A program made the position numbers and the translations under genes. From positions 496,001 to 560,000 of the forward strand of contig NZ_QZDU01000001.1 in NCBI RefSeq assembly GCF_009917525.1: a DNA stretch of 64,000 bases, written 5' to 3'. Below, piece after piece: positions 9,245 to 18,141 of the stretch. Source of the DNA: Acutalibacter sp. 1XD8-36 (lineage in GTDB: Bacteria > Bacillota > Clostridia > Oscillospirales > Acutalibacteraceae). Each line of letters opens with the position of its first letter. Position 1 is the stretch's first letter. The notes beneath the pieces are model-generated. The model did not search any database and was not told the origin of the DNA. It saw only the letters and a program-made list of their open reading frames with translations.

Positions 9245-9289
9245 TGTCCAATCACCTTGCCTATGGCAAAAACTATATCCTATCCAGAC
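9222..9289. promoter_or_regulatory. candidate AraC-regulator operator: direct repeat ATCCAGAC x2
   Basis: ATCCAGAC occurs at 9222-9229, inside the GH2 promoter spacer, and again at 9282-9289, just upstream of the regulator's -35 box. The copies are in the same orientation exactly 60 bp apart. Their placement in the divergent region suggests binding sites for the adjacent regulator. This is inference from position and repetition. Confidence 0.45.
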
Positions 9290-9297
9290 TTAAAGGC

Positions 9298-9326
9298 TTG
9301 ACTCATAGTCTTGTAGAGTATATAAT
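9298..9326 (+). promoter_or_regulatory. promoter for the AraC regulator
   Basis: -35 TTGACT, 17-bp spacer, -10 TATAAT, 35 bp before the ATG, which has AAGGAGGG upstream. A second TATAAT overlaps eight bases downstream. Confidence 0.8.
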
Positions 9327-9361
9327 TTTATAATAATACTCAAGTTAAGGAGGGCAGGCTT

Positions 9362-10336
9362 ATGACAGAGCTCAGGCCCGGCGGGAAAGGTTCCGCTCCA
9401 AACGCTCCCTTTGTAATGTCATACATGGCTATCTCCGGCGGCAGGAGCACACACTTCGGCTTTATGGGCGGCTTTGGCCTGGGCCAATACTCCCCTCATC
9501 CGCCCGAGAGCCTGCACCGCCATTCAAGCTATGAAATTGTCTACGTGCTGGACGGCGAGTTCGTACAGCACCTTGAAAACGGTGTATTCCGCTATCAGGC
9601 CGGGGACGCCTGCTTCCTCAACCCCAACGTGTCTCATAGGGAGGGCTATGAGAGCGGCTGCACCCTTGTGTTCCTAAACCTCAGGCAGGAGTTCCTTGAA
9701 AACCTCTTTGCTCCGATACCACTCCACGCCGAGGTGGAGCAGTACGCTCCCGGGGCCATAAAAAGCTTTATCCAGGAGAATAAAAGCACATGCACGGAGT
9801 TCAAGCGGGAATACTTGGATTTTGCCGGGACTGCCAGCTTGAAGCAGGCCGGCAGTCCCCCCGCAGCGTCGGTCCTCCTGGACCAGATAGCCGCCGAGCT
9901 GGCGGCGGGGGACACCGGCTACGCCTTTAGGATACAGGCCCTGCTCCTGCGCCTGTTCGGAGAGCTTGAGGACCCGGGTAACTATCATCTTTCAAGGATA
10001 CGCATAGACTCAGGCTCCGAGGAGTTCATCCTCGCAAGGCTCCTGCGCTATATGGAGGAGCATAAAGGCCGCGCGGGAAGACAGGAGCTCTCAAAGCTCC
10101 TGCACTATAACGGCGACTACCTCAACCGCATAGTAAAGAAACAGCTGGGACTGAGCATATCCCAGCTGGGCCAGCGTATCTGTGTGCAGGAGGCCAAGCG
10201 CCTGCTGTCGGAGACTGACATGAGCGTATCTGACGTTGTCAGCGAGCTGGGGTTTGTGAACAGAACATATTTTTACCGGGTGTTCACTGAGCAGACCGGT
10301 GTGACGCCAGGAGAGTTTCGGCGTCACAGGAGGTAG
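9362..10336 (+). CDS. AraC-family transcriptional regulator
   Basis: 324 residues. The N-terminal cupin-type ligand domain has HRHSSYEIVYVLDGEF and GDACFLNPNVSH (about 55-100). The C-terminal AraC double helix-turn-helix has LLHYNGDYLNRIVKKQLG and a second helix pair ending FVNRTYFYRVFTEQTGVTPGEFRR. This layout is typical of sugar-responsive regulators. Divergent from the GH2 gene with about 195 bp between, so it most likely senses a galactoside or related sugar and activates GH2. Its last 53 bases overlap the tail of the convergent AraC gene. Confidence 0.92.
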   Translation: MTELRPGGKGSAPNAPFVMSYMAISGGRSTHFGFMGGFGLGQYSPHPPESLHRHSSYEIVYVLDGEFVQHLENGVFRYQAGDACFLNPNVSHREGYESGCTLVFLNLRQEFLENLFAPIPLHAEVEQYAPGAIKSFIQENKSTCTEFKREYLDFAGTASLKQAGSPPAASVLLDQIAAELAAGDTGYAFRIQALLLRLFGELEDPGNYHLSRIRIDSGSEEFILARLLRYMEEHKGRAGRQELSKLLHYNGDYLNRIVKKQLGLSISQLGQRICVQEAKRLLSETDMSVSDVVSELGFVNRTYFYRVFTEQTGVTPGEFRRHRR

Positions 10337-11195
10337 GCGGCCCCTCATCTCCCACGGCCTGCTTTTTCCTGTAGGCCAGGGGCGCCATACCCTTAAACCG
10401 GGAGAATGTGCGGGAAAAATAGCTCATATCATTAAACCCGCAGCTCAGCGCAATATCCGTCACCGCCTCGTCCGTGAGGGCAAGTCGCTCCCCCGCCTGC
10501 TCCACCCGGAAGTAGTTCAGGTACTCTATAGGCGTCCTGCCAGTCATTTGGGCGAAGGCCCGGCAGAAATATTTCGGGTTCATCCCGGCTACCCTGGCAA
10601 GCTCGTTTAATGTAACCGGCTGGTCATAATTATCGCGGATAAACGTCAGCACGTTCTTTAGCTGAAGTATACGCTTCCGGTTTTTGATAACGGCCTCTGC
10701 AGGCTCCTTTATCCTGAGCAGGCTCCCCATCATCTGCCATAAGATTCCCATAGCTGTCCACTCATAACCCCGCCCGCAGCTTTCCAGGGACTCAAAGAGC
10801 TGGGCGGCAAGCTGGGCTTGGGGGCTTTCCCTTGGGAATATGCCGCTAAACCCTGTTTCATCTGCGAGAAATTCCTGGGCGTTTCTGGCGCAGATTGGGG
10901 TGTTATGGAGCAGGGAGCTCAAATCAGCCACCACGCACCCATATACACAGTCCATGGGCGCGCCGCCATGGACCACCCCCTCCCCTATCCAGGCGCAGTC
11001 ACCTGGCCCCATCGGCATAGTGCGCCCGTCCATAGTGAGGGTGAAGCTGCCGCTTTTTATAAGTATCAGCTCATATTCCAGGTGCCAGTGCAGGGGCATT
11101 TGGTAGCGCGGGGAGGAGCGGTCTACATGGTATAGCTCCATAGGAAAATCAGGGGTCCCCCGCGGCTTGTTCTCGTATAGGCTGCTGTAATTCAT
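10284..11195 (-). CDS. AraC-family transcriptional regulator, divergent from fucA-fucI
   Basis: 303 residues. The cupin-like sensor has MPLHWHLEYELILIKSGSFTL (about 34-54, start and end approximate) and PGDCAWIGEGVVHGG. The C-terminal tandem helix-turn-helix has LARVAGMNPKYFCRAFAQMTG and CGFNDMSYFSRTFSRFKGMAP. About 28 residues after the second motif (PLAYRKKQ...) look unstructured and lie partly in the region shared with the convergent regulator. The neighbouring fucose genes 130 bp away on the other strand make L-fucose or a metabolite of it the likely effector. This is inferred from context. Confidence 0.9.
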   Translation of the reverse strand: MNYSSLYENKPRGTPDFPMELYHVDRSSPRYQMPLHWHLEYELILIKSGSFTLTMDGRTMPMGPGDCAWIGEGVVHGGAPMDCVYGCVVADLSSLLHNTPICARNAQEFLADETGFSGIFPRESPQAQLAAQLFESLESCGRGYEWTAMGILWQMMGSLLRIKEPAEAVIKNRKRILQLKNVLTFIRDNYDQPVTLNELARVAGMNPKYFCRAFAQMTGRTPIEYLNYFRVEQAGERLALTDEAVTDIALSCGFNDMSYFSRTFSRFKGMAPLAYRKKQAVGDEGPPTSCDAETLLASHRSAQ

Positions 11196-11256
11196 GATGA
11201 TTTCAAAAAAGTGAATATACTCCTATTTTACAGGCGTTTTTGTCCAAGAAACAAAG

Positions 11257-11285
11257 TTTGAAAAATACTATAATACAAATAGTAT
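11257..11285 (+). promoter_or_regulatory. candidate promoter and operator for fucA-fucI
   Basis: -35 TTTGAA, 17-bp spacer, -10 TAGTAT. The spacer and -10 contain an inverted repeat ATACTAT-7-ATAGTAT (11265-11285), so a bound regulator would cover the -10 box. Confidence 0.5.
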
Positions 11286-11325
11286 AGCATGGAATAAATA
11301 TGCTGTCAACGGAGAGGAGCTTCAT

Positions 11326-12033
11326 ATGGAGGATTATCAGGCTATCAAGGAACAGATATGCGATATCTGCCACAAAATGTGGCAGCTTGGCTGGGTCGCG
11401 GCAAACGACGGAAACGTCAGCGCTCGCCTGCCGGACAGCAGGATTATTGCCACGCCCACAGGTATCAGCAAGTCCTTCATCACCCCGGACAAGCTGGTCC
11501 TTTTGGACAGCCAGGGCAATATTTTAGAGGTCGGTGAGGGCTACCGCCCCTCCAGCGAGATAAAAATGCACCTGCGCTGTTATGACAGGCGACCGGATGT
11601 CCAGAGTGTCATACACGCCCACCCGCCGGGGGCTACCGGATTTGCCGTGGCCCATAAGGCCATGGATATGTACAATATGATAGAGGATGTGGCGGTGATG
11701 GGAGCAGTACCGCTGACCCCCTACGGCACACCCTCCACCAGCGAGGTGCCCGACGCTATTGAGCCGTATCTTGAGGAGCACGACGTAATGCTTCTTGAAA
11801 ACCATGGGGCCTTAGCCGTGGGCAGCGACGTGCTCACAGCCTTCTACCGCATGGAGAGCCTGGAGCTCTGGGCAAAGATAACCATCAATGCGGTGATACT
11901 CGGTGGCAGCTATGATATCAGCCGTGAAAACATTCAGAAGCTCATTGACCTTAGGGGCTACTACCGAGTTACCGGGCGGCACCCGGGGTATAAGCAGTTT
12001 AATCCCGGCGATGAGCTCCTACATAAAAAGTGA
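11326..12033 (+). CDS. fucA: class II aldolase, likely L-fuculose-1-phosphate aldolase
   Basis: 235 residues. Zn-dependent cleavage of L-fuculose-1-phosphate to dihydroxyacetone phosphate and L-lactaldehyde. The family features are GNVSARLP (about 29), TPTGISKS (43-50), SSEIKMH with the catalytic Glu78, zinc ligands His97 and His99 in IHAHPPG, and His159 in ENHG. The start ATG has GGAGAGGAG upstream. fucI follows 45 bp later in the same operon. L-rhamnulose or L-ribulose phosphate aldolases share the fold, but the fucI neighbour favours fuculose. No fuculokinase or fucose permease is in the window. Confidence 0.88.
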   Translation: MEDYQAIKEQICDICHKMWQLGWVAANDGNVSARLPDSRIIATPTGISKSFITPDKLVLLDSQGNILEVGEGYRPSSEIKMHLRCYDRRPDVQSVIHAHPPGATGFAVAHKAMDMYNMIEDVAVMGAVPLTPYGTPSTSEVPDAIEPYLEEHDVMLLENHGALAVGSDVLTAFYRMESLELWAKITINAVILGGSYDISRENIQKLIDLRGYYRVTGRHPGYKQFNPGDELLHKK

Positions 12034-12078
12034 GCGCTGCTCAAATGGTCCAGAAAAATTTATTATGGAGGTACAGTC

Positions 12079-13863
12079 ATGAATTATCCAAAAATCGGCA
12101 TCAGGCCTGTAATTGACGGCCGCTGGGGAGGCGTGCGCGAGAGCCTGGAGGCCCAGACCATGGGTATGGCGAAGGCGGCGGCGGAGCTTATCAGCTCCAG
12201 CCTGAGATACCCTGACGGCACCCCTGTGCAGTGTGTTGTCTCCGGCACGACCATTGGCGGCGGGGCTGAGGCCGCTAAATGCGCCGAACAGTTCTCCACC
12301 CAGAACGTGGTGGCTACCCTCAGCGTCACCCCCTGCTGGTGCTACGGCTCAGAGACCTTTGATATGGACCCCCAGACCATCAAGGCGGTATGGGGCTTTA
12401 ATGGCACCGAGCGCCCGGGAGCGGTGTACCTTGCCGCCGTCATGGCTGCCCACGCCCAAAAGGGCCTGCCGGCCTTCTCCATCTACGGCCACGATGTGCA
12501 GGACCTGGAGGACGGCTCCATCCCGGCCGACGTAGCTGAAAAGATACTGAAATTCGCCAGGGGCGCTGTGGCTGTGGGCTGGATGAAGAATAAATCCTAT
12601 GTCAACCTGGGCGGCGTGGCAATGGGTATCGCAGGAAGTTACTGCAATGCGGATATGTTCCAGAAATATTTTGGCATCCGTCCCGAGTGGGTGGATATGA
12701 CCGAAATCCTGCGCCGCATTACCCTTGAGATATACGACCATGAGGAGTATGCAAAGGCCCTTGGCTGGATAAAGAAAAACTGTCCCCAGGGCTTTGACCT
12801 GAACGAAGGCAAGAACCTGCCGGATATTATAACTAAGTCCAAGGTCGTCCCCGCCGATAAAGACTGGGAGTTCATCGCCAAGATGTCTATAATCGTCCGG
12901 GATATACTCTTCGGCAATCCCAAACTTAACGAACTGGGCTGGCACGAGGAAGCTCTTGGCAAGAACGCCGTTGCAGGCGGCTTCCAGGGCCAGCGCCAGT
13001 GGACCGACTGGCTGCCCAACGCGGACTTCACCGAGGCTATAATGGCCTCCACATTCGACTGGAACGGCCCCAAGGCCCCCACACCCTTTGCCACGGAAAA
13101 CGACACGCTGAATGGCGTGGCTATGCTGCTTGGCACCCTTATCACCAATACCGCCCCCTGCTTCCACGATGTGCGCACTTACTGGAGCCCCGAGGCCTGT
13201 GAGAGGGTCACTGGGCATAAGCCTGCCGGTGTAGCGGAGAACGGCTTTATCCATCTTATCAACTCCGGCGCAACCGCCCTGGACGGCTCCGGCGCGGCGA
13301 AAAATTCCCAGGGAGAGGGCTGCATGAAGCCCTTCTGGGATATGACAGGGGAGGACATAAGCGCTTGTCTCGGGGCCACTGACTGGTGCCGGGCCAACTA
13401 CGAATATTTCAGAGGCGGCGGGTTCTCAAGCCACTTCCGCTGCCACGAGGAAATGCCTGTTACAATGCTGCGTGTGAATGTACTGGACGGCATTGGCCCT
13501 GTGCTCCAGCTTGCCGAGGGCTGGACCGCCGACCTGCCCGACGAGATACACAACGTCATTGACAAGCGCACGGACCCAAGCTGGCCCACTACATGGTTTG
13601 TGCCCCGGCTCACTGGAATAGGGGCATTTACCGACGTGTACAGCGTCATGGCCAACTGGGGAGCCAACCACGGAGTCACTGTTTACGGACATGTGGGGGC
13701 CGAGCTGATTACCCTTGCCTCTATGCTGCGCATCCCGGTGAATATGCACAATGTTGAGGCCGTGCGGGTATTCCGTCCCCATGCCTGGGCAGCCTTTGGC
13801 ACAGAGGATATGGAGGCCGCCGACTACAGGGCCTGTGCACAGTATGGCCCGCTGTATAAGTAA
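12079..13863 (+). CDS. fucI: L-fucose isomerase
   Basis: 594 residues, full length for the Mn-dependent hexameric ketol isomerase that converts L-fucose to L-fuculose (and often D-arabinose to D-ribulose). Recognisable stretches are [20 protein letters not shown] at the N-terminus, [42 protein letters not shown] and the C-terminal block [17 protein letters not shown] with EHA-type ligand residues further upstream. GGAGG lies before ATG. It is the second gene of the fucA-fucI operon. The gene order fucA-fucI without fucK means the kinase step must be encoded elsewhere or be done by another sugar kinase. Confidence 0.96.
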   Translation: MNYPKIGIRPVIDGRWGGVRESLEAQTMGMAKAAAELISSSLRYPDGTPVQCVVSGTTIGGGAEAAKCAEQFSTQNVVATLSVTPCWCYGSETFDMDPQTIKAVWGFNGTERPGAVYLAAVMAAHAQKGLPAFSIYGHDVQDLEDGSIPADVAEKILKFARGAVAVGWMKNKSYVNLGGVAMGIAGSYCNADMFQKYFGIRPEWVDMTEILRRITLEIYDHEEYAKALGWIKKNCPQGFDLNEGKNLPDIITKSKVVPADKDWEFIAKMSIIVRDILFGNPKLNELGWHEEALGKNAVAGGFQGQRQWTDWLPNADFTEAIMASTFDWNGPKAPTPFATENDTLNGVAMLLGTLITNTAPCFHDVRTYWSPEACERVTGHKPAGVAENGFIHLINSGATALDGSGAAKNSQGEGCMKPFWDMTGEDISACLGATDWCRANYEYFRGGGFSSHFRCHEEMPVTMLRVNVLDGIGPVLQLAEGWTADLPDEIHNVIDKRTDPSWPTTWFVPRLTGIGAFTDVYSVMANWGANHGVTVYGHVGAELITLASMLRIPVNMHNVEAVRVFRPHAWAAFGTEDMEAADYRACAQYGPLYK

Positions 13864-13883
13864 GTTTTAAAGTATAGTCATAT

Positions 13884-13920
13884 AAAATGTCCCGGAGGTG
13901 AAAGCCTCCCGGGACATTTT
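13884..13920. terminator. Rho-independent terminator between fucI and the NhaC gene
   Basis: Hairpin with arms AAAATGTCCCGGAGG and CCTCCCGGGACATTTT. It has A- and T-rich flanks on both sides, so it can serve both convergent genes. Confidence 0.8.
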
Positions 13921-13941
13921 CCTGTTGTGCGTTATTTTGAT

Positions 13942-15555
13942 TTATGCCGTTTTTCTATTGTTCACCATCTTGATTGCAAAGAGCGTCCCTATCATAAGCA
14001 CGATTGCTATAGGCAGGACAATCAGCGCGTTGGGCACAAATCCCGCGATAATATAGGACACAAAGCTTACTGCCGCCGCCACTACCGCATAGGGCAGCTG
14101 GGTAGACACATGGGCCACGTGGTCGCATTGGGCACCGGCTGAAGCCATGATGGTGGTGTCGGAGATGGGAGAGCAGTGGTCGCCGCACACAGCCCCTGCC
14201 ATGCACGCGGAGACACATACCACGCCCAGAGGGTCAGTGAGCGGGAATACGCTCAGGGTGATGGGGATAAGTATGCCGAAGGTGCCCCAGCTGGTGCCTG
14301 TGGCAAAGGCCAGGAAGCAGCCGATAAGGAACACAACCGCCGGCAGGAATGACTGGAAGCCCTGGGCCGAGCCCTTCACCACACCCTCAACGAAAGCCTT
14401 GGCTCCCAGAGAGTCGGTCATGGCCTTGAGGGACCAGGCAAAGGTCAGGATAAGTATTGCGGGCACCATCGCCCTGAAGCCCTCGGGCAGGCACTCCATG
14501 GTCTGGCGGAAGGTCATGGTCCTGCGCAAGCAGTAGTAGATGATGGTAAAGGCCAAGGCGAACACTGAGCCAAGCATCAGGCCCACAGAGGCGTCGGAGT
14601 TGGAGAAGGCCTCAACGAAGGAAGCGCCGTTAAAGAAGTCGCCGGAATAAATCATGCCGATAACACAGGAGACAATGAGCACTACAATGGGCAGCACCAG
14701 GTCCAGCACGATACCCTTCTGCTCCTCACTCTCTTCGGCAGTATTGGCGTATGGGTTTTTGCCGCCGAAGATATCACCCTTCTCAATGGCATTCTCCTCA
14801 AACTTAGCCATTGAGCCAAACTCTGTCTTCATAATGGCCATGCCCACCATCATAACGATTGTGAGTATCGCATAGAAGTTGAAGGGTATCGCCTTTATAA
14901 ACAGGTTCAGCCCGCTGCCGTCTTCAACATAGCTGGCGACAGCCGCCGCCCAGGAGGAGATTGGAGCTATGATACACACCGGGGCCGCTGTAGCGTCGAT
15001 AAGGTATGCCAGCTTCACCCGGGAAATCTTATGCTTATCGGTCACCGGCCTCATGACCGAGCCCACAGTCAGGCAGTTGAAATAGTCGTCGATAAATATG
15101 AGCACGCCAAGGGCCACGGTGGCAAGCTGCGCACCCACCCTGGTCTTGATGTGCCGGGCCGCCCAGCGCCCGAAGGCCGCCGAGCCTCCAGCCCTGTTCA
15201 TCAGTGAGACCATAGCCCCGAGTATCACCAGGAACACCAGAATGCCGATATTGTAGCCGTCCGACAGCACGCTGATTATGCCGCCCTGGAACACATGGAG
15301 CACTGTGCCCTCAAAGTTATAGCCGGAGTACAAAAGGCCTCCCATGAGTATTCCCACAAACAGGGAGGAGTACACCTCCTTGGTGATAAGCGCCAGGGCT
15401 ATTGCCACTACCGGCGGCAGCAGTGCCCATCCTGTGCCGTAAAACCCGCCGCCCTCAGCAGCCGGCTCCCCGCTGCCAATAAACAGCGGGATTAGGACCA
15501 CTGCCAGCAGAATGACCGCAAGCAGCGCCCCTTTGATAATGCTTGATTTCTTCAT
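13942..15555 (-). CDS. NhaC-family transporter, predicted lysine carrier
   Basis: 537 residues with about 12-13 hydrophobic helices. NhaC-superfamily signatures include FIDDYFNCLTVGSVMRPV (about 155-172), AATAAPVCIIAPISSWAAA, and ATGTSWGTFGILIPI with GAVCGDHCSPISDTT near the C-terminus. By family alone it would be a Na+/H+ antiporter. However, its leader is a lysine riboswitch, and comparative work on lysine-responsive leaders named an NhaC-type protein (LysW) as a probable lysine transporter. Lysine uptake is therefore the better guess. ATG is preceded by GGGAAGA. Confidence 0.85.
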   Translation of the reverse strand: MKKSSIIKGALLAVILLAVVLIPLFIGSGEPAAEGGGFYGTGWALLPPVVAIALALITKEVYSSLFVGILMGGLLYSGYNFEGTVLHVFQGGIISVLSDGYNIGILVFLVILGAMVSLMNRAGGSAAFGRWAARHIKTRVGAQLATVALGVLIFIDDYFNCLTVGSVMRPVTDKHKISRVKLAYLIDATAAPVCIIAPISSWAAAVASYVEDGSGLNLFIKAIPFNFYAILTIVMMVGMAIMKTEFGSMAKFEENAIEKGDIFGGKNPYANTAEESEEQKGIVLDLVLPIVVLIVSCVIGMIYSGDFFNGASFVEAFSNSDASVGLMLGSVFALAFTIIYYCLRRTMTFRQTMECLPEGFRAMVPAILILTFAWSLKAMTDSLGAKAFVEGVVKGSAQGFQSFLPAVVFLIGCFLAFATGTSWGTFGILIPITLSVFPLTDPLGVVCVSACMAGAVCGDHCSPISDTTIMASAGAQCDHVAHVSTQLPYAVVAAAVSFVSYIIAGFVPNALIVLPIAIVLMIGTLFAIKMVNNRKTA

Positions 15556-15575
15556 GTTCTTCCCTCACTCAATAC

Positions 15576-15607
15576 AAAAAGAGTCATGACATACCCTGCC
15601 ATGACTC
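15576..15607 (-). terminator. expression-platform terminator of the lysine riboswitch
   Basis: Minus-strand hairpin with GAGTCATG / CATGACTC arms followed by a T run, about 20 bp before the transporter ATG. Lysine binding would be expected to favour this hairpin and stop transcription. Confidence 0.8.
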
Positions 15608-15629
15608 CAATAATATACTAACAAAGGGT

Positions 15630-15802
15630 CATAGACAGCGCTCCGCCCCAAAAAAGGGCGACAGTCTGTGAGATTTTCTCCCACAGCCCGGCAAGGGAGC
15701 CCAGGCATAGGCCTCCCAGCCTCGGCGGAATCCCCTTTCCGTCTGCCTCCCATGCCCGGGAAATACAGCAGCCGTACTCTTGTCATCCGCGCCTCTATCA
15801 TG
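15630..15802 (-). promoter_or_regulatory. lysine riboswitch (L-box)
   Basis: The minus-strand leader shows the conserved L-box elements in order: GATAGAGGCGCGGA, CAAGAGTA, GAAAGGGGATTCCGCCGA, then GGGCTGTGGGAGAAAA with the pairing CTCACAGACTGTCGC, and a closing GCGCTGTCTAT. The closing strand pairs with the first element to form P1 (ATAGA and GCGC blocks). About 170 nt, the usual aptamer size. It is followed by a terminator and the NhaC-family gene. A lysine-controlled transporter is the natural reading. Confidence 0.88.
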
Positions 15803-15812
15803 CTAATTATAT

Positions 15813-15841
15813 ATATTAGCCTATTTTGCGGGCAATGTCAA
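15813..15841 (-). promoter_or_regulatory. promoter for the lysine-riboswitch transcript
   Basis: Minus strand: -35 TTGACA (perfect), 17-bp spacer, -10 TAATAT, placed about 10 bp upstream of the aptamer. Confidence 0.8.
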
Positions 15842-15900
15842 TAGGTTACGGAACATATTGTAAATAATTCTATTGAGGTAATCCCGCTTTTGCATGTCCC

Positions 15901-17637
15901 CTACTCCCCCGGGTCCACAAACACAGTTTTATAATTCACATATATCACCATGCCCGGCCTGGCCCCCTGGGGCTTGCTGACATTGCGCACCTGGGTATAG
16001 TCCACCGGCACCTGGGACGAGCCCTTTGCCCTGCTGTGGCGGGCGGCAAGCACAGCCGCCTCCTCCATGGCGGTATTGGTGGGCTCGCGGCCCTCTGTCA
16101 CCAGCACCGTGTGGGAGCCGGGGATATTTTTTGTATGAAACCAGATGTCGTTATTATTTGCCAGCTTCATGGTGAGCCTGTCGTTCTGGCGGTTGTTCCT
16201 GCCCACAAGGATTGTGAAGCCGTCGGAGCTTGTAAAGCTCATGGGGGCGCTGACTGCCGGCGGGCGTTCCTTTTTGCCGCGGCCTGCCTTCAGGTAGCCC
16301 TGCTCCTTGAGCTCGGCCCGAATCTCCATCAGGTCCCGCTCAGTCTCGGCCCGCGCCAGCGCGTCCAGCACCGACTCTAAGTAGGTGAGCTCCCGGCCCG
16401 CAAGCTCTATCTGCTCGGTAAGCTTCTCCTCGGCGGTCTTGCGCTTGCGGTACTCCTTATAGTATTTCTGGGCATTTTGGTTGGGGGTCAGGGAGGGGTC
16501 CAGTTTTATCTTCACCATGGGCTGGCCCTCCTCATAGAAATTGGGCAGCTCCACGGACTCCATGCCCTTTTCCATGCTGTATAGGCTGGCGCTGAGGAGG
16601 TCCCCCATTATGCGCAGGCTGTCCCTTTGAGCACACTGGTCCAGCTCGGCTTTCTGGGCGTTTATCTTCCTTGAGAGCCGCTCCGAGTGGTTCCCCAACA
16701 GGCGCAGCAGGTCCTGCTCGCGCACACGCATACGCTCCTGCTGGTCCTTCTCCTGATAGAAGCTGTCCAGCATTCCCGAGATGCTCTCCCCCTTGCGTAT
16801 TACGGCAGAAGTTCCATACTGCTGTATATCCGTGAAGGAGAAGTCCATAGGCTTTTTCTGCAGGTTTACCGCCATATGGGGCTCGCCGCTCATGTCCTCT
16901 ACAGTCTCCCGCAGCTTCTGGTAGAAGAAGCTTAGCCGAAACGCCTGCTCCTCATCCATTGTCATGACCGTCAACTCCCGGCCCCGGCCCACCCTATGGG
17001 CCAGCTCCCGGCAGACCACCGGGGACACTCCCTGGAGCACGCTGAGCAGCCCCTTTGAGAGCTCCATGTCCCGGGGCAGGTTTTTCAGCGCTGTACTCAG
17101 CTCCTGCGGGGAGGCCGTTAGCATACAGAGCTTGTTCTGGGGCGGGGGCAGGTGATATGTCAGCCCGGGCAAGACCAGGCGCTGGGAGGTCATCGAGGCG
17201 TCAACACGCTTTAGGGCGTCGATGATTTTCCCGTCCGGGCCGGTTAAAATAATATTGCTGTAGCGGCCCATTATCTCCATTGTAAGGGTCAGCACAACCC
17301 TGTCGCCCAGCTCGTCTATGCAGTCAAAGTCAAAATGCAGAAGGCGCTCCAGCTCCGGCTGGCGTATGCCGCGGAGCTTTGCCCCAAGCAGCCTTTTTCG
17401 CAGGAGCATACAGAGCATGGGCGGCTGGGCTGGGTTTTCAAGAGGTATGCCGGTCAGGTGCACCCGGGCGCTGTTGGCCCTGGCTGAGAACAGCACCTTC
17501 TCCGCGCCCTCCCGGCTGCGGAATGAGACAACAAGCTCCTCACGGTTTGGCTGGTGAACCTTATCCACACGTGCCCCCAGTAGCCTGTTTTCAAGTTCGT
17601 TTTTTATGTGGCGTAGAAACGCGCCGTCTAGTGCCAT
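15901..17637 (-). CDS. rqcH: RqcH/NFACT ribosome quality-control protein
   Basis: 578 residues. The N-terminal NFACT-N domain (MALDGAFLRHIKNELENRLLGARVDKVHQP), helix-hairpin-helix region and long coiled coil (about 280-440) are followed by an NFACT-R domain. That domain has SSDGFTILVGRNNRQND and NDIWFHTKNIPGSH, which contain the DxW motif important for tRNA binding. RqcH binds obstructed 50S subunits and recruits tRNA-Ala to add C-terminal alanine tails. Older annotations call it fibronectin-binding protein. It is the last gene of a long minus-strand housekeeping run, 26 bp after the acetyltransferase gene. Confidence 0.93.
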   Translation of the reverse strand: MALDGAFLRHIKNELENRLLGARVDKVHQPNREELVVSFRSREGAEKVLFSARANSARVHLTGIPLENPAQPPMLCMLLRKRLLGAKLRGIRQPELERLLHFDFDCIDELGDRVVLTLTMEIMGRYSNIILTGPDGKIIDALKRVDASMTSQRLVLPGLTYHLPPPQNKLCMLTASPQELSTALKNLPRDMELSKGLLSVLQGVSPVVCRELAHRVGRGRELTVMTMDEEQAFRLSFFYQKLRETVEDMSGEPHMAVNLQKKPMDFSFTDIQQYGTSAVIRKGESISGMLDSFYQEKDQQERMRVREQDLLRLLGNHSERLSRKINAQKAELDQCAQRDSLRIMGDLLSASLYSMEKGMESVELPNFYEEGQPMVKIKLDPSLTPNQNAQKYYKEYRKRKTAEEKLTEQIELAGRELTYLESVLDALARAETERDLMEIRAELKEQGYLKAGRGKKERPPAVSAPMSFTSSDGFTILVGRNNRQNDRLTMKLANNNDIWFHTKNIPGSHTVLVTEGREPTNTAMEEAAVLAARHSRAKGSSQVPVDYTQVRNVSKPQGARPGMVIYVNYKTVFVDPGE

Positions 17638-17663
17638 TTTTTGTTCCTTTCTGTCGATTATAT

Positions 17664-18128
17664 CTATAAATCAAGCTGCATGATTTTCCTTGAATCCTTA
17701 AATCCCAGGCTTTCATACAGCCTGATTGCGTCTTCATTCTGGGCCAGAACGCCCAGCTCGATAAATTCGGCATCCCGGCTTTCGGCCCAGTCCTTTACCG
17801 CTCCCAGCAGCGCCCTGCCAATGCCGCGTCCACGGTGTTCGGGGGCAACCACCAGGTCCATCAGATATGTATACCGCCGCGGGATAAAGGCGGGGTACGG
17901 CGGAGTGTTCTTATCCTGCACAAGAGCAAGCCCAATCGCTCTGCCGCCCTCTCTTGCCACAAGGATATCGCCGTCGCCGCCCTCAATCACCGAGTGGATA
18001 AAACTGCCGTCTTCCCCGGCAGGCCGGAACATCTCTGGCTGAATGAGGGACATATCAGTGTTAAGCGCTTCATATAGCCCGGAAATATCCTGCAAATCCT
18101 GAAGCTTCGCCGGTTCAATTATTATCAT
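17664..18128 (-). CDS. GNAT-family N-acetyltransferase
   Basis: 154 residues from ATG 18128, which has GGGGAGA seven bases upstream. A longer frame back to 18164 would run into nif3. The acetyl-CoA site VVAPEHRGRGIGRALLGAVK has the standard R/Q-x-x-G-x-G/A pattern. The C-terminal FIELGVLAQNEDAIRLYESLGF is the usual GNAT motif B. Substrate unknown. It could be a protein, antibiotic or small amine. Confidence 0.88.
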   Translation of the reverse strand: MIIIEPAKLQDLQDISGLYEALNTDMSLIQPEMFRPAGEDGSFIHSVIEGGDGDILVAREGGRAIGLALVQDKNTPPYPAFIPRRYTYLMDLVVAPEHRGRGIGRALLGAVKDWAESRDAEFIELGVLAQNEDAIRLYESLGFKDSRKIMQLDL

Positions 18129-18141
18129 ACGGCCATCTCCC

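Noticed and set aside
15565-15801. Open frame of 78 codons on the minus strand
   Set aside because: It lies wholly in the lysine riboswitch and its terminator; sequence conservation is that of the RNA.
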